In this document: piece by piece, positions 1-9,267 of the stretch
How the letters are laid out: each line of letters begins with the position of its first letter
Numbering within the stretch: position 1 is the first letter of the stretch
From: Prochlorococcus sp. AG-402-N08
Lineage (GTDB): Bacteria > Cyanobacteriota > Cyanobacteriia > PCC-6307 > Cyanobiaceae
Length of the DNA stretch: 64,000 nucleotides
Assembly (NCBI GenBank): GCA_003216535.1
Contig: QCIS01000009.1
Location: forward strand, 1 to 64,000
Direction of reading: 5' to 3'
Notes under the pieces: model-generated
Databases searched by the model: none
What the model was told of the DNA's origin: nothing
What the model saw: the letters and a program-made list of their open reading frames with translations, nothing else
Made by a program: the position numbers and the translations under genes

Positions 1-2883
1 CTTAAAGAGTTGGGAAAATTAATTAAGAAGAGTGGTGGTAAAAGTCAAATATATTCGGCGAATCCGAGAAATGATAAGTTTAATCAAATAATTTGTTGGA
101 TTGATGAGATTAACAAAAGTCTTAATTCGAAAAATGTGATTGATTTTCTCTATGATATTTCTAAAGATGATCTTTTATTCAAATATTTTTATAATGAAAA
201 TATATCTAAAGAAATTAAAAAACATAATCTAAAATTAGATTTTACTAAATTTAATTTATTACAAGATAAAATTTATAAAATTAAAGAAGGTTTCTATACC
301 GAATTTGTAAGAATATTTACCCAATTAGCTTATATAAAGTTAATTGAATTAAAGAATAGTTTTTCTATTTTCAACTTCAATGATCTTATAAAGACTGTAG
401 AAAATAAATTTCTAGATTCAGAAATGAGCAATAGTATTGCTCTATCTAAAATTCAAAAAAGATTTAAATGTGTCTTAGTAGATGAGTTTCAAGATACAGA
501 TAATACTCAGTGGAATTTAATAAAAAAGTTCTTTAATACTAAAAATCATTTTTTACTTTGTGTAGGTGATCCAAAACAAGCGATCTATAAATTTAGAGGT
601 GGAGATATTGAAACTTACTTAGATGCAAGATCTAATGCAATTGAAGTTTTTAGTCTTACAGATAATTATAGATCTTCAAAAAGGTTAATGGATGTCCTTA
701 ATAAACTTTATAAGAATGGACTTAAACAATCAAAACTAAACTATATTAAATTAACCTCTAGAATTAATGAAAATATTAATTCTGAATATAAATTTAAAGA
801 TGTATTTGAAATTGTAGAATTTTCAAAAAAAGATATTGATATTGAGGATCTTATAACAAATTACATAGTTAATTTTATTTTAAATAATAAAGAAATTGAT
901 ATTAAAAAAATTGCAATTCTTACATTAAATAATTCGCAATGCTTAGATTTGAAAAACAAATTAAATCAATTTAACCTCCCATGCAAAATACAAAATAAAC
1001 AAAATATTTTTGATACAGAAGCAAGTTCTCTTTTATTTTTATTAATTGACTGTTTATTAAATCCTAGGTTTTTAAAAAATATAACTTTACTTGCCGCTTC
1101 AAAGTTTATAGAAATTGAATCAGAAGAATTACTTGATGATGGAATTAGCAATAGTTTAGAAATTATAATTAATAAATGCATTACTTGGTCCCAGGAACTA
1201 AGAGAAAAAGGTTTTTTAAATATTGTTAATGAACTTCTTATAAATTACAAGTCATCCTCGATTATTCAAGATTCAGATTTAAATTCAAATTTATTTCAAC
1301 TTTCAGAAATTGTTGAAATAGAATTAATGAGTAATGATTTTAATCTTAATAAAGTTTTTAATTGGTATAAAAATCAGTTAGATCATTCTTTAAGAATTTG
1401 TACTGGAGAAGATTTTCTGACGAAAGATTATAATCTTCAAAATGGAATAAATCTTTCTACCATTCATAGTAGTAAGGGTTTAGAGTTTGACATTGTACTA
1501 TGTCCATATCTCACAATTATTACTAATAACTCAAATAAAATTAAAGGACCTATTTGGAAATCAAATTTTGATAGAAACATATACATTAATATTTCTAATA
1601 ATTATGCGAATGTTGAAAAATTTAAGTTAATAGAAGAAGAAGATTTATTTAAAGAGAGTGAGAGGTTAATTTATGTAGCATTAACAAGGAGCAAATATAA
1701 ACTTATAGTTTTTAATGATTTGGAAGATACGAATAATATCTTTAATAATGATTTACTTAATAATTTGGAAAATATTAATACTTATAAATCTACTTTTGAA
1801 GATAGTATAGAAAAAGAGAAAATTAAAGAAATTTTCGCTAAGTTCCAAATTAACCGATTGAATAATAACCTTTGGAAAATCGATAATGTTTATAAAAAAA
1901 TTTCTAAAGAATTTAATGCTGATCAATTTATTTCTTATTCAAGTTATTCCTCTTGGATACGTAAAGAGAAAAATATTAATGCAGTTATTAATCAATATAA
2001 GGATTATGAAGATAATATATCAATTATCAAAGATTCTAATTTTAAAAATTCAAAGAATTATCCTAATTATTTTTCTTATCCAAATCCCTTAAGTGAATTT
2101 CCAAAAGGAAATATTGCAGGAACTTGCTTACACAAAATAATAGAAAGATTTGAATTCAGAAACCATAATAATCAAGAATTAATTGATTTAATTATTGAGG
2201 AACTGAACTTTCATCAAATTGATACTTCTTTGGCTTTTAAAGTAAAAGATGCAATTTTAAGAATTATAAATATATCTTTAGGGAGTGAATTACAAAACAA
2301 GAAACTAGTTGATATCCCAAGTGAATACTTACTTAAGGAAGTTAAATATGATTTAACACTATCTTATGAAGGTCGAAATATAAATTCTCACGATATATCA
2401 AAATGCTTTCTTTTAGATCAGGAATATGAATTTGGTGAAGAATATGCATATAAAATAAATGATCTTCAAATCATGAATAAAGGCTTTCATTCGGGATGTA
2501 TTGATTGTGTTTTTCCTGTAGGTAATACATTAGAAGATAGTAAATGGTGGGTAATTGATTGGAAAAGTAATTTGATTTCTGGAAGTGATAATAGTGATTG
2601 TTTACCAAGAAACTATAACTATGAAAATATGAGAGATGAAATGATTAAACATCATTATCCCTTACAATCCCATCTTTACTTATTGGCATTGCATAGATTA
2701 TTAAAGTGGCGACTTAAAAATTATCAACCTCATAAAAATTTAGGAGGATATATTTATTTGTTTTTAAAGGGATTACCAGATCTTGAATTATTTGAAAAAT
2801 CTAATTCGCAAGATATATCTCCAGGTGTTTTTATTAGCAATGCACCTTTGAAGAGAATTAATTATTTGGATAACCTTTTTTAG
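1..2883 (+). CDS. recB: RecB, exonuclease V beta subunit (5' end outside window)
   Basis: Helicase/nuclease subunit of RecBCD, which processes double-strand DNA ends for recombination. The frame is open to the left edge, so the N-terminal part with Walker A is missing; the TTG at 10 is not a credible start. UvrD-type helicase motifs are seen in order: DEFQDT at bases 481-498, GDPKQAIYKFRGGD near 565, TIHSSKGLEFD near 1460 and YVALTRSK near 1673. The C-terminal RecB nuclease domain follows, with GTCLHKIIERFE, DCVF, VIDWKSN (the D-x-K catalytic core) and the QxxxY stretch YPLQSHLYLLALHR near 2656. All nuclease residues are present, so the gene looks functional. recD starts one base after its stop, implying co-transcription. 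Confidence 0.95.
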   Translation, partial: LKELGKLIKKSGGKSQIYSANPRNDKFNQIICWIDEINKSLNSKNVIDFLYDISKDDLLFKYFYNENISKEIKKHNLKLDFTKFNLLQDKIYKIKEGFYTEFVRIFTQLAYIKLIELKNSFSIFNFNDLIKTVENKFLDSEMSNSIALSKIQKRFKCVLVDEFQDTDNTQWNLIKKFFNTKNHFLLCVGDPKQAIYKFRGGDIETYLDARSNAIEVFSLTDNYRSSKRLMDVLNKLYKNGLKQSKLNYIKLTSRINENINSEYKFKDVFEIVEFSKKDIDIEDLITNYIVNFILNNKEIDIKKIAILTLNNSQCLDLKNKLNQFNLPCKIQNKQNIFDTEASSLLFLLIDCLLNPRFLKNITLLAASKFIEIESEELLDDGISNSLEIIINKCITWSQELREKGFLNIVNELLINYKSSSIIQDSDLNSNLFQLSEIVEIELMSNDFNLNKVFNWYKNQLDHSLRICTGEDFLTKDYNLQNGINLSTIHSSKGLEFDIVLCPYLTIITNNSNKIKGPIWKSNFDRNIYINISNNYANVEKFKLIEEEDLFKESERLIYVALTRSKYKLIVFNDLEDTNNIFNNDLLNNLENINTYKSTFEDSIEKEKIKEIFAKFQINRLNNNLWKIDNVYKKISKEFNADQFISYSSYSSWIRKEKNINAVINQYKDYEDNISIIKDSNFKNSKNYPNYFSYPNPLSEFPKGNIAGTCLHKIIERFEFRNHNNQELIDLIIEELNFHQIDTSLAFKVKDAILRIINISLGSELQNKKLVDIPSEYLLKEVKYDLTLSYEGRNINSHDISKCFLLDQEYEFGEEYAYKINDLQIMNKGFHSGCIDCVFPVGNTLEDSKWWVIDWKSNLISGSDNSDCLPRNYNYENMRDEMIKHHYPLQSHLYLLALHRLLKWRLKNYQPHKNLGGYIYLFLKGLPDLELFEKSNSQDISPGVFISNAPLKRINYLDNLF

Positions 2884-2884
2884 A

Positions 2885-4588
2885 ATGAGTAACAAAAAGA
2901 CTGATATTGAAAAGTTCCAATATGATCATATATTTAATTTAATCTTAGGTATTTTCAAATTCAATGAAAAAAAATATGGTAATTTCGTAAAAGATACAAT
3001 AAAGATTTTATTAGAGTTTGAAAAAAACGGTGAAACTATTATTGATGTAGATAATAGTTTAATAATCTTTGAAATATTTGAAGATGGCTGGCCGAATAAA
3101 CATCTAGAAATTTTAAAAAATATAGGCATGATAGGCTTCCTTGATTCTCCATTTGTATTAGTCGATAGAAAATTATCACTTGCAAAATGGTCAAGAAAGA
3201 TAGAAAGAGTTATTAATTCATTTTTAAAGAAAATAGATACCGATAATTTAATTAACTCAATAATTTATAAAGATGATAATAAAATTGATCAAATTAAAAA
3301 TATATTTAAATATTCAAACTTAGTTTTTCTCCAAGGAGGACCAGGTACGGGTAAAACCACTTTAATAATAAACTTAATAATAGAACTCCTTCGAATTGAT
3401 AATTTTTTAAATATTGGTTTATCTGCTCCAACCGGTAAAGCTACAGCTCGTCTAAAAGAAGCTCTTAATGATAAAAAAAATATTACCTCTAGCAAATTTC
3501 TAGACCAAATAGAATTTCAAACTTTGCATAGATGGATTTTAAATTCTCAAAATAAATCTCTTAAGTTGAAATTTAAGCTAAAAGAACTTGATATTTTCAT
3601 AATTGATGAAATGTCAATGGTAAATATCGATTTGATTGAATCAGTTTTAAGTTTACTAGCAAAGGACTGTAAAATTATTTTAGTTGGAGATAAAAATCAA
3701 TTGTCTCCAGTAAATAACTGTTCTATCTGGAATTATTTGTTTGAATATGGTGAAAATAATTCAATTAAATCTTGTGTAGTAAATTTAGAAAAAACTTATA
3801 GAAACATTGGAGATATAGCATTAATTAGTAGTTTAATATTTAATAATGATTATTCTTTACTTAATCAAAAAATAAAAGAATTAGAAAAAGATAATAAATC
3901 AAAAGAAGTTTCTATTTTAAAAAGTAGAGAAAAAGATATTCCAAAACATCTATTTTTTTCGATTAAGAGTCATCTAAATAAGTTGAATCTTTCAACTTCA
4001 AATTTAAGTAAAAAAAAATATATATTTAATGAGGATATTGATAATTTATTGCTTAATGAAAAAGATTTAGTAGATAAGATATTTCTTGATTTACAAAGTC
4101 ACTTGATTTTATGTGAAAAAAATTCTGGAATATGGAGTGTTGAATATTTGAATGAAATTGTTTTTGGTCAAAAAAAACCCTATGACCTTAAAACTTTTAG
4201 CGAGGGTGTTCCGATCATGTGTACAAAAAATAACAATGAACTTGGATTGTCAAATGGCGATATCGGAGTACTTATAGGTTATAAAAATGAAAGAAAATAT
4301 CTTTTTAGAAAATTTAATGATAATAACGAACAGATTGTCATATTAATTGATCCATCTAATTTAGAAAATGTTGTGCCAGCAATAGCTATTACTATTCATA
4401 AATCTCAAGGAAGTGAATCTGAGAAAGTAAGCATTTTGTGGTCCTCAAAATATAGAAGAAATCAATATGCTGTAAAAGAAACAAAAGATAGTGAAAATAT
4501 CTTTTGCAGAGATAATTTTGAAAGAAGGTTATTTTATACTGCTGTTACAAGAGCGAAGAAATTTCTAGATATATATTATTTAAATTAA
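2885..4588 (+). CDS. recD: RecD, exonuclease V alpha subunit
   Basis: SF1B 5'-3' helicase subunit of RecBCD. Of its 567 residues, about 151-159 hold Walker A (GGPGTGKTT), about 240 the Walker B DEMSMV, then GDKNQLSPV. Near 505 is HKSQGSESEKVSI and at the C terminus RRLFYTAVTRAKKF. The length is slightly below the E. coli protein (about 608). The ATG lies one base downstream of the recB stop, so translation is probably coupled. A low-complexity Lys/Asn-rich stretch around residues 320-390 sits between the helicase motifs and is typical of AT-rich genomes. Function is confident from family motifs; no activity can be judged from sequence. Confidence 0.95.
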   Translation: MSNKKTDIEKFQYDHIFNLILGIFKFNEKKYGNFVKDTIKILLEFEKNGETIIDVDNSLIIFEIFEDGWPNKHLEILKNIGMIGFLDSPFVLVDRKLSLAKWSRKIERVINSFLKKIDTDNLINSIIYKDDNKIDQIKNIFKYSNLVFLQGGPGTGKTTLIINLIIELLRIDNFLNIGLSAPTGKATARLKEALNDKKNITSSKFLDQIEFQTLHRWILNSQNKSLKLKFKLKELDIFIIDEMSMVNIDLIESVLSLLAKDCKIILVGDKNQLSPVNNCSIWNYLFEYGENNSIKSCVVNLEKTYRNIGDIALISSLIFNNDYSLLNQKIKELEKDNKSKEVSILKSREKDIPKHLFFSIKSHLNKLNLSTSNLSKKKYIFNEDIDNLLLNEKDLVDKIFLDLQSHLILCEKNSGIWSVEYLNEIVFGQKKPYDLKTFSEGVPIMCTKNNNELGLSNGDIGVLIGYKNERKYLFRKFNDNNEQIVILIDPSNLENVVPAIAITIHKSQGSESEKVSILWSSKYRRNQYAVKETKDSENIFCRDNFERRLFYTAVTRAKKFLDIYYLN

Positions 4589-4694
4589 AATCTTATTTTT
4601 GATAAATTAGTAAAGATTTTAACCACAAGATGTTAGATTAATAATTCGGCTCTGCAAGGCTAGTCAACAATTTAAGTAAATTTAGATATTTGTT

Positions 4695-4725
4695 GAATGC
4701 CTAATCAGAAGATTATTGGGCATTT
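4695..4725 (+). promoter_or_regulatory. Hairpin immediately upstream of deaD start
   Basis: The arms at 4695-4705 and 4715-4725 can pair over about 10-11 bp (GC pairs plus one or two G-T wobbles) around a 9-base loop. The 3' arm ends three bases before the deaD ATG at 4729. No purine-rich Shine-Dalgarno is seen outside the hairpin, so the ribosome landing site is inside it. A helicase messenger with a structured start region could be self- or temperature-regulated, but that is inference. Confidence 0.35.
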
Positions 4726-4728
4726 AAA

Positions 4729-6039
4729 ATGGCTTTAAAAAAAGAAAGTAACTCTCTTGATAGTGAGCAAGAAAAGTTTCAGAATGAAGATGCTTCTCTA
4801 CTTGAGTTAAAGAACTTAGAAAACAAAAAAGAAATTGAATCTCAACCATTGGAAGTATCCAAAGGAAATGATAATGAGAATGGATTTCTCGATTTTGGTT
4901 TTAATCAGTCGATCTTAAATTCGTTAAGAAATAAAGGATACAAAAATCCAACTCCTATCCAAAAAGCTGCAATTCCGGAATTAATGTTAGGCAGAGATTT
5001 ATTAGGCCAAGCACAAACAGGAACAGGAAAGACCGCAGCTTTCGCATTACCATTAATAGAAAAACTTGCAGATAATAAAGAATTAAATGCCAAGGTTTTA
5101 GTTATGACCCCTACAAGAGAATTGGCAACTCAAGTGGCAGAATCTTTTAAAAGTTATAGTTCTGAATCTAGTAATTTTAAGACGGTTGCGATATATGGAG
5201 GTACCGACTATCGAAATCAAATTTCTGCATTGAAAAGAAAAATTGACGTAGTGGTGGGGACCCCTGGCCGAATAATGGATCATATAAGACAGGGAACTTT
5301 TAAAATTAAAGACATAAATTGTCTTGTTTTAGATGAGGCAGATGAAATGTTAAATATGGGTTTTCTTGAAGATATTGAATGGATAATAGATCAACTTCCG
5401 GAAAATAAGCAGATGGTATTGTTTTCAGCAACAATGCCTAGTGAGATAAGAAATATAGCAAAAAAATATCTAAATGATCCCGCTGAAATATTAATCAAAA
5501 GTGTCAAAAAAGAAACTCAACTAATTTCGCAAAAATATCTTTATGTACAAAGGCACCATAAATTAGATGCTTTAAAAAGAATATTAGAACTTAATAACGA
5601 GGGAGTAATAATTTTTGTAAGGACAAAACTACTTACTACTTCAATAGCTGAAGCTTTGGAGAATTCAGGACATACTGTGGCAGTACTTAATGGAGATATA
5701 CCACAAAATCAAAGAGAAAATACTGTAGATAGATTAAAAAAAGGATTTATTGATATACTTGTTGCAACTGATGTCGCAGCTAGAGGACTAGATGTTGAGA
5801 GGATAAAACTTGTTGTTAATTACGATTTCCCTTTTGATAAGGAAACATATACTCATAGAATTGGAAGAACTGGAAGGGCAGGCAGATCAGGAGAAGCAAT
5901 TTTGTTTGTCAATCAAAGAGAAAAACATTTTCTAAGAAACTTAGAAAATTCAACAAGAACTAAGATTGAAGAAATTAATATACCAAGTAATAAAATAATA
6001 AATAAAAAAAAGGATGGAGAAACTTATAGAGAATGTTAA
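4729..6039 (+). CDS. deaD: DEAD-box RNA helicase DeaD/CsdA, N-terminal core (frameshifted)
   Basis: ATP-dependent RNA helicase, related to cold-shock/ribosome-assembly helicases. After a charged N-terminal tail, the Q motif (NPTPIQ, about residue 75), AQTGTGKT (94-101), PTRELA, GG, TPGRIMD, LDEADEML (about 200), SATMP and HRIGRTGRAGR (about 377) are intact, so both RecA-like domains are complete. The frame then ends early at 6039. The family's C-terminal part continues in the +1 frame (6014-6511). The overlap contains an A8 tract at 6004-6011; reading seven As would join the two parts into a protein of about 590 residues, the usual cyanobacterial length. So this is one gene with an apparent one-base insertion, a sequencing error, or a slippage site. 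Confidence 0.85.
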   Translation: MALKKESNSLDSEQEKFQNEDASLLELKNLENKKEIESQPLEVSKGNDNENGFLDFGFNQSILNSLRNKGYKNPTPIQKAAIPELMLGRDLLGQAQTGTGKTAAFALPLIEKLADNKELNAKVLVMTPTRELATQVAESFKSYSSESSNFKTVAIYGGTDYRNQISALKRKIDVVVGTPGRIMDHIRQGTFKIKDINCLVLDEADEMLNMGFLEDIEWIIDQLPENKQMVLFSATMPSEIRNIAKKYLNDPAEILIKSVKKETQLISQKYLYVQRHHKLDALKRILELNNEGVIIFVRTKLLTTSIAEALENSGHTVAVLNGDIPQNQRENTVDRLKKGFIDILVATDVAARGLDVERIKLVVNYDFPFDKETYTHRIGRTGRAGRSGEAILFVNQREKHFLRNLENSTRTKIEEINIPSNKIINKKKDGETYREC

Positions 6040-6511
6040 TGAGAGTTCTTTAGATAAAGATGAAAATGAAGAAAATAAAGCTTTGATTATTGATGTACTA
6101 GATAATTTAAAAGAAAAACATTCTATGGATGACTCAAATATTGCAATGGCGGCGATTAATTTAGTAATAGGTAATAAAGCATTTTTTGTTAATGAAGATG
6201 ATTCTTGGATTCATAAACAAAATAATATTGATCGAAATAGATCAAATAGAAATAGTAATAATCGTATGAGAAATTCAAATAGAAGAAATAATTATCAAAA
6301 TGATTCTTTTGAAACCTACAAATTCAACTTTGGTAAATTTGATGGGGTTAGAGTTGCAAATATTATATCCACAATATGCAATTCAACTAATATAAATGGC
6401 AGATCCATAGGAAAGATACAGATTTTTAATGATTACAGTTTGGTAGATTTACCAAGAGATCTGCATAAAGAAATTAAAAATAAATTAAAAAAAATTAAAG
6501 TCAGAAACTAG
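6014..6511 (+). CDS. deaD: C-terminal part of DeaD helicase (DbpA-like RNA-binding domain), other frame
   Basis: Continuation of the DEAD-box helicase in the next frame. The first residues (MEKLIENVNESSLDKDENEE) fit directly onto the preceding helicase frame. Then comes an Arg/Asn-rich flexible linker (about residues 74-96 of this piece) and an RNA-binding fold of the DbpA C-terminal type, including DGVRVANIIS, INGRSIGKIQIF and DYSLVDLP. The frame opens only after a stop at 5999-6001, so the frame change must occur between about 6002 and 6039, where the A8 tract lies. The internal ATG at 6014 has a GG just before it but is probably not a real start. It is best treated as the tail of the same gene rather than an independent protein. 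Confidence 0.6.
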   Translation: MEKLIENVNESSLDKDENEENKALIIDVLDNLKEKHSMDDSNIAMAAINLVIGNKAFFVNEDDSWIHKQNNIDRNRSNRNSNNRMRNSNRRNNYQNDSFETYKFNFGKFDGVRVANIISTICNSTNINGRSIGKIQIFNDYSLVDLPRDLHKEIKNKLKKIKVRN

Positions 6512-6520
6512 GTATAGAGA

Positions 6521-6814
6521 ATGAAAGCTAGCAAATATAAATTCTTTATTTTTGTGAATCTGATAATCCTATTCAACTCTTTTAATAGTTATTATTTAGC
6601 CCAATCGAAACAAAATTCATTCATAAAATTATTTTGTCTTCAAAGTGTCAAGGAGGAGATGTTGAAAGCTGAAATGTTATATAGTGAAGAAATTGCGAAT
6701 GAAACTTGCGAATGTTACTACGAAGAATTTATACAAACTGCAAGTCATCAAGATGCAAAAACAAAATGTAAATTTGAAACTAAGGAAAAGTTAAATCATA
6801 ATAGAAAAATTTAA
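6521..6814 (+). CDS. Small exported hypothetical protein
   Basis: No function recognised. The 97 residues begin with a Lys-rich N terminus and a hydrophobic stretch (about residues 8-26) that looks like a signal peptide or single membrane anchor. The remainder is charged and has four cysteines (39, 63, 65, 83), which would allow two disulfides if exported. It starts nine bases after the helicase tail ends and ends ten bases before the ABC exporter, all on the same strand, so it may be co-transcribed. Codon use resembles its neighbours. Confidence 0.6.
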   Translation: MKASKYKFFIFVNLIILFNSFNSYYLAQSKQNSFIKLFCLQSVKEEMLKAEMLYSEEIANETCECYYEEFIQTASHQDAKTKCKFETKEKLNHNRKI

Positions 6815-6824
6815 TTATTATTTT

Positions 6825-8597
6825 ATGAGGTCTAAGAACGATCAAAATCCAATAATTAGACTTTATTTGAATCTAATTGAAGAAAGAAGGTTACTACTTT
6901 TTGCTTTTTTTAGTTCCATAATTAATAAAATATTAGATTTAGCCCCCCCTGTAATAATTGGTCTTGCGGTGGATATCGTTGTAAAGGAACAGAATTCATG
7001 GATTGCTGATTTTGGGATAAAAGAAGTTCCAGCGCAATTGATTTTTCTTGCATTTGCTTCAGGAATAGTTTGGTCTGGTGAATCCTCCTTTGAATATTTA
7101 TATTCGATTTTATGGAGAAATTTGGCTCAGCTATCGCAACATAAATTAAGGATTAAAGCTTATGAGCATATCCAGGAATTAGATATGAATTTTTTTGAAA
7201 ATGATAATACTGGAAGACTATTATCTATTTTGAATGATGATATAAATCAACTCGAGAGATTTCTAGACCAAGGGGCTAATCAGATTATTCAGTTATTTAT
7301 AACTGTCTTAATAATTGGGGGCACTATGATTTTTGTCGCTCCAAAAATCGCTTTATTTGCTTTCTTTCCTATTCCAATCATATTTTTAGGATCAATTAAA
7401 TTTCAAAGAAAGCTTGCTCCAAAATATAGAGATGTTAGAAATAAAGCTGGACTGTTGGCATCAAGACTTAATAATAATTTAAGTGGAATCCTAACCATAA
7501 AAAGTTTTACTAAAGAAAAATGGGAACTAAATAGATTAAATAAAGAAAGTCTCGATTATCAAAGAAGTAATAAGGCTGCAATAAAATTATCTTCTGCTTT
7601 TATCCCTCTTATAAGATTTGCAATTTTATTTGCTTTTATAGCGATTCTATTAATTGGAGGTTTCCAAACTTGGAATAAGACACTTGAGGTAGGAACTTAT
7701 AGTTTTTTAGTTTTTATTACACAAAGACTGTTATGGCCTTTAACTACCTTGGGGCATGTTTTAGATGATTTTCAGAGATCTATGGCTTCAATAGATAGAG
7801 TAATTGATCTCATAGATACGCCTATAAAAATAAAAGATGGAAAAATAAAAATTGAACCTAAAGATATCAAAGGAGAAATTATTTTTAATAATGTAAATTT
7901 TAATTATCCTGGACGAGATTTAACTTTAAAAAACATAAATTTTAAAATTGAAAATAACTCAACATTAGGAATTGTTGGTTTAACAGGTTCTGGGAAAAGT
8001 ACAATAATAAAGCTACTTCTTAGGATTTATGATAGTAATAATGGGTCAATAACCCTCGATGGCATTTCTATTAAAGAAATAAATTTGAGGGATTTAAGAA
8101 AGTGTATTTCTTTAGTAAGTCAAGAAACTTATTTATTTCATGGCAGTGTACAAGAAAATATTGCTTATGGCTCAATCAACCCAAGTCTTAAAGATATAAT
8201 TAAAGCTTCAAAGATTGCAGAAGCTCATAATTTTATTGAACAATTACCAGATGGTTATAAAACTATAGTGGGGGAAAGGGGCCAAAGGCTCTCAGGCGGA
8301 CAACGTCAAAGAATTGCCTTGGCGAGAGCTGTTTTAAAGGATGCTCCAATATTAATATTAGATGAAGCTACAGCCTCAGTTGATAATGAAACAGAGGCTT
8401 TAATTCAAAAATCATTATCTAAAATCACAAAAGAAAGAACAACTGTAGTAATAGCTCATAGATTAAGCACTATAAAAAATGCGGATAATATTGTTGTTAT
8501 TGATAAAGGTAAAATAGTTGAAAGTGGAAAACATGAAAAACTATTAGATCAGAATAAAATATATGCTGATTTGTGGAATGTTCAAGTAGGAATCTAA
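6825..8597 (+). CDS. ABC exporter, MsbA/multidrug type (fused TMD-NBD half transporter)
   Basis: A type IV ABC exporter half-molecule that should work as a homodimer in the membrane. The first ~320 of 590 residues form a six-helix transmembrane domain. The nucleotide-binding domain follows, with Walker A GLTGSGKST (about 385-393), signature LSGGQRQRIALARA (about 489), Walker B ILILDEATAS (about 508) and the switch histidine in IAHRLS (about 544). The substrate cannot be told from sequence; lipids, LPS core or drugs are the family's usual cargo. The next gene is convergent, 15 bases away, and no obvious terminator is seen between them. Confidence 0.85.
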   Translation: MRSKNDQNPIIRLYLNLIEERRLLLFAFFSSIINKILDLAPPVIIGLAVDIVVKEQNSWIADFGIKEVPAQLIFLAFASGIVWSGESSFEYLYSILWRNLAQLSQHKLRIKAYEHIQELDMNFFENDNTGRLLSILNDDINQLERFLDQGANQIIQLFITVLIIGGTMIFVAPKIALFAFFPIPIIFLGSIKFQRKLAPKYRDVRNKAGLLASRLNNNLSGILTIKSFTKEKWELNRLNKESLDYQRSNKAAIKLSSAFIPLIRFAILFAFIAILLIGGFQTWNKTLEVGTYSFLVFITQRLLWPLTTLGHVLDDFQRSMASIDRVIDLIDTPIKIKDGKIKIEPKDIKGEIIFNNVNFNYPGRDLTLKNINFKIENNSTLGIVGLTGSGKSTIIKLLLRIYDSNNGSITLDGISIKEINLRDLRKCISLVSQETYLFHGSVQENIAYGSINPSLKDIIKASKIAEAHNFIEQLPDGYKTIVGERGQRLSGGQRQRIALARAVLKDAPILILDEATASVDNETEALIQKSLSKITKERTTVVIAHRLSTIKNADNIVVIDKGKIVESGKHEKLLDQNKIYADLWNVQVGI

Positions 8598-8612
8598 TAA
8601 AGAATTTCTAAA

Positions 8613-9170
8613 CTATATTAAGAAGTTAAATGATTCAATTACATTACTAAACATACCGTCAACTTTATTCCATCTCTCTTCATTTGTTCCCACAGCGAAA
8701 GTGTAAAGCGTTCCTCTATCAATTACGACAGTAGCTAATTCGTGTCTGGCCTGTTCATTTAAATTTAATTCATACTCTAAATCATAGAAAATATGATTGG
8801 AGGCCTCCCTCTGATTGGCATTTATAAGTTTCACCTCTCTACCTGAACCTTCGGGAGCAATGACTTTATCAATTAATGTTTGACCTACTTCTCTTGGACT
8901 TCCTAATTGCTCTAATTGAACCTCTTTACTTACATCAGAAATAACTAAACTTAAGGTCTCATTACTATTTATTAAGTCATGATAAATAATTTCAGGTCCT
9001 CCATCAACTTTTACTCTCGTCCATCCTGTTGGATACAAAAAGGCATATCTTCCATCTGGACTTTGATAAGCTTCTAATCCCGCATTAAGTCCGCCACTAC
9101 AAGCACTAAGTATTAAACACAAAAAAATCAAAAATAGATATTTGAAAGGGTTAAATTTAATATTTTTCAT
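8613..9170 (-). CDS. psbP: PsbP-like photosystem II lipoprotein (CyanoP)
   Basis: A 185-residue exported protein with a lipoprotein signal: a hydrophobic core followed by the lipobox LSAC, lipidated Cys at residue 24. The mature part reads like the PsbP fold (YQSPDGRYAFLYPTGWTRV near the start, and LATVVIDRGTLYTFAVGTNEERW late). In cyanobacteria CyanoP is a lumenal thylakoid lipoprotein linked to photosystem II assembly. The gene stands alone on the minus strand between a convergent ABC exporter and divergent recR. The family call is confident; the precise role is less so. Confidence 0.85.
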   Translation of the reverse strand: MKNIKFNPFKYLFLIFLCLILSACSGGLNAGLEAYQSPDGRYAFLYPTGWTRVKVDGGPEIIYHDLINSNETLSLVISDVSKEVQLEQLGSPREVGQTLIDKVIAPEGSGREVKLINANQREASNHIFYDLEYELNLNEQARHELATVVIDRGTLYTFAVGTNEERWNKVDGMFSNVIESFNFLI

Positions 9171-9267
9171 TTTGTTTGAAATTACTTATTAAAAACATAA
9201 TAAGACATTAAAAGCAAACAATTATGGCAATTCAGAATTTTGCGTCTAAATTATCCCTAGAAATAGT

